64,000 bases of DNA, taken from Panulirus ornatus. Taxonomy: Eukaryota > Arthropoda > Malacostraca > Decapoda > Palinuridae. The notes under the pieces are model-generated. The model searched no databases. It saw only the letters and a list, made by a program, of their open reading frames with translations, and was not told the DNA's origin. Position numbers and translations under genes: made by a program. The DNA lies in the NCBI RefSeq assembly GCF_036320965.1, contig NC_092262.1, positions 10,658,572 through 10,722,571 of the forward strand, in the 5' to 3' direction. This document shows positions 56,051 through 64,000 of the stretch, piece after piece. Each line of letters starts with the position of its first letter. Within the stretch, counting starts at the first letter, position 1.

Positions 56051-56246
56051 GAAAGTTGTTAATTCCACCTCCTGACTTCGCCAAATGCTCCGTCATGGCC
56101 AGACACAGCACATCCGCCTCCCACGCACTTGCTAAGTGTATGTAGACAGATGTTGGCGAGCGGTGAAGGGAATTACAGATGTGGCCTGAATGTTGCATGT
56201 ATCCAGGATATCATACACATTCATACATTACAGAATGGGTCATCAC

Positions 56247-56249
<3 letters not shown>
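55861..56249. repeat. Unique sequence with (GT)n
   Basis: (GT)18 at 56013-56049. No gene. Confidence 0.7.

Positions 56250-56322
<73 letters not shown>
56250..56322. repeat. (TA)n tract
   Basis: About 36 TA units, left bracket of family-2 copy 6. Confidence 0.97.
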
Positions 56323-56325
<3 letters not shown>

Positions 56326-56555
56326 CCCTGGGGATAGGGGAGAAAGAATACTTCCCACGTATTCCCTGCGTGTCGTAGAAGGCGACTAAAAGGGAAGGGA
56401 GCGGGGGGCTGGAAATCCTCCCTTCTCGGTTTTTTTAATTTTCCAAAAGAAGGGACAGAGAAGGGGGCCAGGTGAGGATATTCCCTCGAAGGCCCAGTCC
56501 TCTGTTGTTAGCGCCACCTCGCTAATGCGGGAAATGGCAAATAGTATGAAAGAAA

Positions 56556-56558
<3 letters not shown>
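56323..56558 (+). mobile_element. TA-bracketed repeat family 2, copy 6
   Basis: Full plus-strand copy from ATCCCTGGGGATAGGGGAG to GCGGGAAATGGCAAATAGT, between (TA)n tracts on both sides. Confidence 0.9.

Positions 56559-56644
<86 letters not shown>
56559..56644. repeat. (TA)n tract
   Basis: About 43 TA units, right bracket of copy 6. Confidence 0.97.
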
Positions 56645-56649
<5 letters not shown>

Positions 56650-56826
56650 GCAATAGAGTAATATAGGAATGGAATAACTTACAGGCCGAAGTGCCTCATT
56701 AACTCACTGTATAGACACGCTCACATTATGGGCTGGGTCGATACTCATACACATAAAAATACACATCGGAAACTACACTCGAGAACAGCACGATGCCGGT
56801 CAGTTGGTGTAGCAGGCAAGGCGATG

Positions 56827-57114
56827 GTGTTGACACCTGCTCCAGGTATCCTGTCAGGGTGTAGAGGGAAGTGTTGACACCCCAGGGTGTAGAGGGAAGT
56901 GTTGACACTTGCTCCAGGTATCCTGCAAGTGTGTAGAGGGAAGTGTTGACACCCCAGGGTGTAGAGGGAAGTGTTGACACCTGCTTCAGGTATCCTGCAA
57001 GGGTGTAGAGGGACGTGTTGACACCCCAGGGTGTAGAGGAACGTGTGACACCTGCTTCAGGTATCCTGCAAGGGTGTAGAGGGAAGAGATGACACCCTAG
57101 GGTGTACAGGGAAG
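56827..57114. repeat. 72-bp higher-order repeat (44 + 28), 4 copies
   Basis: GTGTTGACACCTGCTCCAGG (long unit, 44 bases) alternates with GTGTTGACACCCCAGGGTGT (short unit, 28 bases). Starts at 56827, 56871 and 56899 show the pattern. Both units end GTGTAGAGGGAA. Confidence 0.93.
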
Positions 57115-57715
57115 CCAGAAGGTGAGAGTGTACTTGCTGGTGTAGGTAGTTGTATGGTGTAGGGGAACTGATACTTACAGGGAGATTTACGACCCCTGTA
57201 AGTGTAGGGTCGCAGGTCAGTAACTAGTGGTGGATGTTATTTTCGGGTGTAGATAATGGTATACTGGAGGATGAAGGGGGGGGGGGGTGTAAGGAGTAGT
57301 GGGAAGGAAGGCGGGGGAGGCCTAAAGCTGGTGAATGGATAAGCTGTTTGTGTGTGTGTGTGTGGGTTGAGCACAGACAGCCCCCTCTCCCTGAGACACA
57401 TATAAACACAAATTAGTCTCCACATAATTATCTTACGTGTATGATACCCGTAATTAACTCGTCTTTTGGCCTTAGCCTAGTCTTGTTCCTCGGGTTAGGG
57501 GGGACCTGAGCTTGTACACAGACGCATGTTAGGGATGTAGTTACGAGTGTAGGCAGCTCTATGCAAAAGACAGGATCAAGATGGGTGTAGCGAGAGAACC
57601 TGTGTGTATGATGCAGGTGTGTGGATGTGTGTGATTACGCTGGGTTTTCATCGAGCTGCCCCGGGTATTGATCAGAGGAGACCCAGGTTACCGGGAAGTG
57701 TCGCCTTGTGTTGAC

Positions 57716-57766
<51 letters not shown>

Positions 57767-58263
57767 AGTGTCTCTCTGGCCATTTTAAACCTAACACTTC
57801 GGTAGTGGAGGCAGTGCCTGTGGTTTGTAGGGAAGGTATTACTTCCCCCGCTCCACGCCCCAGGAGGTCTTTCTCTATTTGTGAGGCTTTTGCGGCGCTC
57901 AGGGAGCTGGCCACGTCCACCAGTCTAGGAACCTTAGGTCGTAAAGTGTGGTGTGTGTGTGTGTGTCTATGTGCTGAGGGTGCAGGGTAATTAAGGGTAT
58001 ATATATATACAATGATAAAACATGAAATGTACGCACCTTACCAATTAGTTTTATAGATACAAAACAGCATAAAGATTACAGGGAAAGATACATAGGGAAA
58101 TAAACGGATAGAACACGTAATGATGGTTGATTACAGGACAGTAATGAATATGGAGATAGCCTTAATGACTAAGTTGTCTGCTACATGCAGTATATTAATT
58201 GATGTTGGATAGCGTCTCGTGTAGGGTGCAATGGTGAGGTCTCTGTTGTGATGATGGTGACAG
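57115..58263. other. Unique sequence with (CA)n
   Basis: G run at 57277-57287, (CA)n at 57720-57765 and a short (TA)n at 57999-58010. 58010-58200 is AT-rich and featureless. Confidence 0.55.
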
Positions 58264-58872
58264 CAGTGTTGTAGATGGGGACGCCATTGTTGTAGATGGG
58301 GACGCCAGTGTTGTAGATGGGGACGCCAGTGTTGTAGATGGGGACGCCAGTGTTATAGATGGGGACGCCAGTGTTGTAGATGGGGACGCCAGTGTTGTAG
58401 ATGGGGACGCCAGTGTTGTAGATGGGGACGCCAGTGTTGTAGATGGGGACGCCAGTGTTGTAGATGGGGACAACTGTGTTGTAGATGGGGACGCCAGTGT
58501 TGTAGATGGGGACGCCAGTGTTGTAGATGGGAGACCAGTGCTGTAGATGGGGACAACTGTGTTGTAGATGGGGACAACTGTGTTGTAGAGGGGAACATCA
58601 GTGTTGTAGGTGGGGACGTCCACCAGTGTTATAGATGGGGACGCCAGTGTTGTAGATGGGGACAACTGTGTTGTAGAGGGGAACAACAGTGTTGTAGGCG
58701 GGGACGCCAGTGTTATAGATGGGGACCAGTGTTGTGGATGGGGACAACAGTGTTGTAGGTGGAGACACCAGTGTTGTAGGTAAGGACGCTAGTGTTGTTT
58801 GCAAGTAGGAGACACCAATGTTGTAGGTGGGGACGCTAGTATTAAGTGGGGGGACACCAGTGTTGTAGGTGG
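58264..58872. repeat. 21-bp minisatellite (GTTGTAGATGGGGACGCCA), about 28 copies
   Basis: An array with a 21-base period, unrelated to the CACGACGG repeat of equal length. The left 250 bases are homogeneous; the right part has variants and length changes. Confidence 0.94.
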
Positions 58873-59051
58873 AAGCAGAAGTGTTGACCTGGTTGACCAC
58901 ACGTCTGATACAGGAAGTGCAGTGACCCAGACAGCTGTCTGTCCTGTTTAAGATATATTTTTCGTATCTAGATCGAAGGCTGGAGTCACGGAGCCGAGGC
59001 ACCACAGTGACCAGGCCGTGGACGAGATATTATGGACTAAAGACATAGAGG
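58873..59051. other. Unique sequence
   Basis: No feature recognised. Confidence 0.5.
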
Positions 59052-59505
59052 AGTAGTATGGAGGGAGTGGTAGGGAGAGGAGTGGTAGGGAGAGGAGTAG
59101 TAGGGAGGGAGTGGTAGGGCGAGGAGTAGTAGGGAGAGGAGATTAGGGAGAGGAGTAGTAGGGAGAGGAGTAGTAGGGAGGGAGTGGTAGGGAGAGGAGT
59201 AGTAGGGAGGGAATGGTAGGGAGGAAATGGTAGGGAGAGGAGTAGTAGGGAGAGGAGTGGTAGGGAGAGAATTAGTAGGGAGAGGAGTGGTAGGGAGAGA
59301 AGTAGTAGGGAGAGGAGTAGTAGGGAGGGAGTGGTAGGGAGAGGAGTGGTAGGGAGGGAATGGTAGGGAGAGGAGTAGTAGGGAGAGGAGTAGTAGGGAG
59401 AGGAGTGGTAGGGAGAGAAGTAGTAGGGAGAGGAGTAGTAGAGAGAGGAGTAGTAGGGAGGGAGTAGTAGTGAGAGAAGTAGTAGGGAGAGGAGTGGTTA
59501 CGAAA
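59052..59505. repeat. 15-16-bp purine-rich minisatellite
   Basis: GGAGTAGTAGGGAGA-type units with AGTGG/AGTAG and GGGAGGGA/GGGAGAGGA variants, about 28 copies. The plus strand is almost pure A/G apart from T. Confidence 0.93.
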
Positions 59506-59514
59506 CAGATGATC

Positions 59515-59655
59515 GAAGACTTTTGAAAAAGGTTTAGAAAATGTGTCTTTTCAGAAGAGGGTTCTGGTCGTAATTGTTAGGAGGGAGATGAGAAGGGAGA
59601 GAGCTCCAAAGCTTCGAGGTGAAGGGGAGGAAACAGACGTTACAACGGCGCCACA
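59515..59655 (-). mobile_element. LINE C-terminal remnant
   Basis: On the minus strand the translation reads CFLPFTSKLWSSLPSHLPPN then NYDQNPLLKRHIF. It matches the C-terminal motif (TSKLWNSLPSHVFPNNYDL) present in the remnant at 30.28 kb, so the two are probably the same family. Everything upstream of this motif is absent. Confidence 0.62.
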
Positions 59656-59865
59656 CTCATTGCCTCCTGACGCGGCACCACCCACTCAGTCATCACGTGG
59701 TGCTGGAGGATGTCTGGGCGTTACGTGGGGGTCCTAGCTTTATGACGGAGGGTTGGGTCATGCAAGGGGGCCAGCTCTCGTGAGCAGAAACCAGAGTTAT
59801 ATCTGTAAAAGTGTGAGAGAGAGAGGAGAAATACCAGCATTTTCGTTGTTGGGTTAGGCTGTGGG

Positions 59866-60150
59866 GTCGTACCGTCGTGCTCAAGGGTCGTACTGTCGTG
59901 CTTAAGGGTCGTACCGTCGTGCTCAAGGGTCGTGCCGTCGTGCTCAAGGGTCCCACCGTCGTGCTCAAGGGTCCCACCGTCGTGCTCAAGGGTTGTACCG
60001 TCGTGCTCAAGGATCGTACTGTCGTGCTCAAGGATCGTACTGTCGTGCTCAAGGATCGTACTGTCGTGCTCAAGGGTCTTACCGTCGTTCGCATCGTTCT
60101 TAACCACCGCGACGTCGCCCTCAAGGATCGCACCGTCGTGCCCAGCGATC
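59866..60150 (-). repeat. Dispersed 21-bp repeat, locus 6, about 11 copies
   Basis: Reverse-complement units (GTCGTACCGTCGTGCTCAAG) start at 59866 and step 21 bases to about 60076. Decayed units follow to 60150. Confidence 0.93.
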
Positions 60151-60478
60151 GACCTATTGCATTCAGGGGTTCGTGTCCCTTCAGTTAACGTTCCTCTGTT
60201 CGACTATTCTTCCTCGTATTTCATAATGTATGTAAACCGTTCCCGGTGCCCGTCTTCCGTGTGTTCATATTTTGCATGTGTTTGCTCAAGGCTTTGCGTG
60301 CTTGCAGGCTCCCCGGAATGCCCAATTAACTCCGTTGATTTGGCCATAATTTTCTGAAATCAGCGACCATTTACGTACAAACACAATTTAGGACTTGTGT
60401 TATTTTGTGTTGCTTATTTTTACATATATTTTCTCCACACGAAACCCAGTGTTATTAATTAAACTAGGCACTTGTTTC

Positions 60479-60481
<3 letters not shown>
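60151..60481. other. Unique sequence
   Basis: No gene recognised. Confidence 0.5.

Positions 60482-60560
<79 letters not shown>
60482..60560. repeat. (TA)n then (GT)n
   Basis: (TA)27 followed by (GT)12. Confidence 0.97.
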
Positions 60561-61639
60561 ATTATTTGCATCTGTGTTTTGACCACTGTAGATGTAGGGT
60601 GTTCGGTACATGGAGGTAGGCGAAGCGAGAGTCATGACAAGTGCTTTGATGAAAAAAGAGAAGAGGCGGTGAAAGCCTTGCGTAAGATGAGGTGTGGCAA
60701 GGTGGCCCGGGTTGGGTAACACTCGTGTTTGCCGGCCTGACCTTTTGACCTGAGCCTTAAGGGTTGTTCTGCCGTACTCGGGCTACTACTACTACCCCCC
60801 CCCCCCCCCCGTGTACGTAAGTAACCCTGATGGGTAATTAGCTTGTGGACAGTCGTGTTGATAAACATGTTATCCTTGAGTGCATGCTTAAGACAGTCCA
60901 CAGCCTCTTGTGTTGTCCACGTAAACGCCTAGTAATCATATACCACAACCAGTGATACGAGAGCGAGAACACACACACACACGTTACCTTAGGTCGGTAC
61001 GGGCCCACAACCAACCCAGGTGTTCGCCCTCGTTTTTGGGCTGCTCGATAAATGGTTACCTGGCTTAGACAGGTATATGTGTGTGTGTGTGGGTGGATAT
61101 ACATACATAAAAGGAAAGACCTGGGGCATATATGACATATAAACAAGGTTAAGAGACGGGGCAACAAAGCTAGTTTGAAATTCTCTCTTTCCGTAACAGA
61201 AAACGGTAATCGCGCACACATCAGTTACACTGCAGGCGCGCGCGCGCGCCCCCCTTGCTTTACCTAGTGGTTCTAGGCCATCTGGTGGGGCATTTGCCTT
61301 CAGATTTCCATATATGAAATGAATATCCTTCGTGAATTGCCTCAGGCGAGGCTTGTCATGTCGTGTGTGTGTGTGTGTGTGTCTCGCACACCGTCCTTCT
61401 GTGTATATTAACATGTCCTCGCCGTCAATTGTCGTGTCGGTCATGTAAAAATTTTTTTTACGATTATAATTACGACCGTAATGGATTCCCGGGGAATCAT
61501 AATGATCTAGAATTGCTGTAACTGAACGTGGGTAGAGTACAGTTACTGTTATTGTACTGTTGTACACTGTAATGCACTGTAGTACACTGTGTTACACTGT
61601 ACTACACTGCTGGCTGATTGTAGGAGGAGACCAGGTCAC
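60561..61639. other. Unique sequence with a detached 21-bp-locus junction
   Basis: GGCCTGACCTTTTGACCTGA at 60735 is the junction block of the dispersed 21-bp loci, here without an array. C run at 60796-60809, alternating C/G at 61235-61250, GT run at 61361-61381, ACTGTANTACACTG short repeats at 61565-61605. A minus frame of 192 residues crosses this region without a recognised domain. Confidence 0.5.
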
Positions 61640-61990
61640 GTCACCAGCCAGTGACGTGGTTGTCTGAGGTGACCAGGTGGCAGCCAGGGACGTGGTTGTC
61701 GGAGGTGACCAGGTGGCAGCCAGGGACGTGGTTGTCGGAGGTGACCAGGTGGCAGCCAGGGACGTGGTTGTCGGAGGTGACCAGGTGGCAGCCAGGGACG
61801 TGGTTGTCGGAGGTGACCAGGTGGCAGCCAGGGACGTGGTTGTCGGAGGTGACCAGGTGGCAGCCAGGGACGTGGTTGTCGGAGGTGACCAGGTGGCAGC
61901 CAGGGACGTGGTTGTCGGAGGTGACCAGGTGGCAGCCAGGGACGTGGTTGTCGGAGGTGACCAGGTGGCAGCCAGGGACGTGGTTATAGG
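61640..61990. repeat. 36-bp minisatellite, about 9.5 nearly identical copies
   Basis: GGTGGCAGCCAGGGACGTGG then TTGTCGGAGGTGACCA repeats every 36 bases. All internal copies look identical; only the first and last differ. Two plus frames stay open because 36 is a multiple of 3. Confidence 0.97.
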
Positions 61991-62936
61991 AGACGGTCAG
62001 TTATCTTTCCCTGGACTGATCGAATTATTTCTCAAAATGCCTTAGAGCCATGATGATGTCTGGGTATATAAGGACGTCTTAGAGAAGGTAGAGAGAACGT
62101 GTGATTCGATGCCTTTGGAGCGTGATGGTGTAAGGCTGCCATAATTACCTCGTGTGTGTATGAAACATTCCCGTGCCTCCACACACTGTCATCTGTGACG
62201 CCAAGTTCCTCCTAATTGAAGTCGGAACTGCGGCTTGTAGTGATGGTCTCTGCATGCGTCAGGTTGTGGCGGGATAACTCGTGCCAACTTTTTTGCGTCA
62301 CTGTGGTAAAGTTTGCGACTTTTGCGGTACCCCCGAACCCCATTTAGGTTGAGCGCCCGCCCCGTCACAGAAAACGTGACAATTGTTTTAGAGAAAACGT
62401 GCCAAGTGGTGTGTGGGACTGTGGCTGGGTTTGGTCTGCCGACAGTGTCTGTTACTCCGATCGATTTATAGTATGGATTCCTGGTTCGTTATCTGTACCT
62501 GATGATAGATATCCGATCGTAGAATATAATCCGTTCATAGTAGATTTATATGACGGTGTTATTAGCGACTCCAGTTGGTTAGAGCGAGAATACGACCCAT
62601 GGTCATTTTAGTTAGGGTTAGGGGGTGTCTACGTTATGATAGTGTACGTGTTGGCGCGGCTATGGAGTTTCTCCACTTGTTACTAGAGACTTTGGTATAT
62701 ATATGATAGTTTCTCCCAGTGCAGCAGTGCTGCATCGCAGATGGGCGCTGGGGCTCTCGGTGTTCTTAGTGACTGAGCATAGTGCTCTCCCCACCCAATC
62801 ATCTTGAAGCGAGTCTTATTATGCTGGGCGCCTGTCCTTAACCACGGTTGGACTGACAGGTTATAATGGGATGGTGTTGAAATGAAAGGTATGTGATGGT
62901 GGTATAAACTGGAGGATTATGGGTTGACTCATACAT
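61991..62936. other. Unique sequence
   Basis: A frame at 62399-62611 (70 codons, no ATG start) has no recognised domain. No repeats were seen. Confidence 0.45.
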
Positions 62937-63047
62937 TTTTGTTTTCTTCTTGTTTCAGGTATGTATTGTGATGGACAGAAGGACCCAACCCCCTCACCCA
63001 CCACACATACAGCTCGTGGTGTTGAGCCGTGTGTCGGGATGTGGAGG
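62937..63047 (+). other. Acceptor-like site with a short possible exon
   Basis: TTTTTGTTTTCTTCTTGTTTCAG ends at about 62958, a very good 3' splice site consensus. The next 88 bases are open in one frame as MYCDGQKDPTPSPTTHTA... to CVGMWR and end at GGAG|GTAGGA, a donor-like site near 63047. No domain was recognised, so this is a splice-signal candidate only. Confidence 0.28.
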
Positions 63048-63632
63048 TAGGACACGAGAGATGGTGTACTGTAAGTGAACGAGTCACGTTTACGAGGCAT
63101 GCCACACCTCTGACGTCTGGGGTAAGTAGACAGTGTTTCCATGTGAATAAACACCTTTTTGTAGTAGCTATTTGGCATACTGGTTGATCGAGAATGGCGT
63201 TGGTCCCTTGACAGCCATATTCTTTTATCCTTAAACCCCCTTCGAGCGGGACGATGCGACGCCTTAACTACTGGGTTAACGACCCATTGCGTATGGTAGT
63301 GGGAAGGGAGGGTTGTGGGAGGCAGTTGGTACGGGTGGCCAGTGTTCCAGCCAAGCTTCTCTCCCCCTACAGTTGTGGTGGCTGTGATTACACCACCGTT
63401 TGTCTCCCCTTCTGTAACCCCCCTTTCCCCTTCCCCCTGTAATGTCACCACCCTTCCCTCTCACGACACGGCCTGGCAGGGTCGCTCCTCCCGCAGGGGA
63501 GCGAGGAGGCTGTGCATTATTATTATTATTATTATTATAGTTTTCTCACTTTGAAATATGAATTACGCTCACCTCTGTTGTTTACCTCGTGTGTGAGGGT
63601 GGGCTTGGTACTAGGCAAGTACGTGGTACCGT
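63048..63632. other. Unique sequence with (ATT)n
   Basis: (ATT)7 at 63517-63538. No gene. Confidence 0.5.
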
Positions 63633-63800
63633 CAGTGAGGTACAGTACCACGCCACCAGGATTGTGAGTAGGGTACAGTACCACGCCACCTGGACTGTGA
63701 GTAGGGTACAGTACCACGCCACCTGGACTGTGAGTAGGGTACAGTACCACGCCACCTGGATTGTGAGTAGGGTACAGTACCACGCCACCTGGATGGTCAG
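63633..63800. repeat. 33-bp minisatellite, about 5 copies
   Basis: AGTAGGGTACAGTACCACGC then CACCTGGACTGTG repeats every 33 bases, with nearly identical internal copies. Confidence 0.95.
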
Positions 63801-64000
63801 CGGAGGTACACGTCCCACGCCACAGTCCTCACCTTGAAGGTTGCGGGTGCGCTCCGTCGTGAAAGCAGTGTACCGCCGCTTCCTTGATATATTTATAATG
63901 CGGTTCACCTTGGTCCTGTGTCGGAGCCGTCACGCCACGGGCGCCAATTATTTCATTGTTTGTCTACCCCTCAAGGAACAGCCAGCAAGGGGCCGCCTGG
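63801..64000. other. Unique sequence
   Basis: No feature recognised up to the window edge. Confidence 0.5.

Noticed and set aside
60838..61567. Minus-strand frame of 192 residues
   Set aside because: No domain was recognised and it includes translated (CA)n. It may be part of an unknown repeat, but nothing in this window repeats it.
62608..62632. Telomere-like GGTTAGGGTTAGG
   Set aside because: Only about two units, not an array.

Overview
The window looks like non-coding DNA from a large, repeat-rich animal genome, most likely an arthropod and probably a decapod crustacean. Three things point there. Microsatellites are extremely dense: long (CT/GA)n, (GT/CA)n and (TA)n tracts, dozens over 40 bases. 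There are decayed non-LTR retrotransposons. Two short dispersed families are bracketed by (TA)n tracts, and from memory these resemble repeats common in decapod assemblies; that recall was not checked. No complete protein-coding gene, rRNA, tRNA gene, operon, CRISPR array or viral gene was found. Nearly every long open frame is a simple or tandem repeat whose period is a multiple of three.

Layout. 0-6.5 kb: 31-, 35-, 45-, 21-, 32- and 69-bp arrays, two tRNA-derived SINE copies at 1.75 and 2.7 kb, and a first inverted locus of the 21-bp repeat. 6.5-16 kb: further 28-, 31- and 63-bp arrays and an AGT-rich tract. 16-18.5 kb: TA-bracketed repeats, then a LINE pseudogene with a readable RNase H domain. 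18.5-24.2 kb: three more 21-bp loci and a 69-bp higher-order array. 26-27.2 kb: a minus-strand SINE and a possible exon with a WSC-like cysteine pattern. 29-31.8 kb: a 48-bp array, a minus-strand LINE reverse transcriptase remnant and a 77-bp AT-rich satellite. 36.2-37.4 kb: two plus-strand LINE remnants, one with a 45-bp minisatellite grown from its own reverse transcriptase coding sequence. 42-50.9 kb: a cluster of TA-bracketed repeats, some carrying a hammerhead-ribozyme-like motif. 51-60.2 kb: more minisatellites, a small LINE tail and a sixth 21-bp locus. 61.6-63.8 kb: two very regular arrays.

Nothing here works together as a pathway. The coherent stories are about mobile DNA: (i) a TA-bracketed element with a hammerhead-like core, possibly Penelope-like; (ii) a dispersed 21-bp repeat with head-to-head inverted arms, like foldback elements; (iii) fragments that appear to come from one or a few related LINE families. 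A few short stretches with good splice signals are offered as weak exon candidates. All coordinates were read by eye, so repeat boundaries may be off by several bases.
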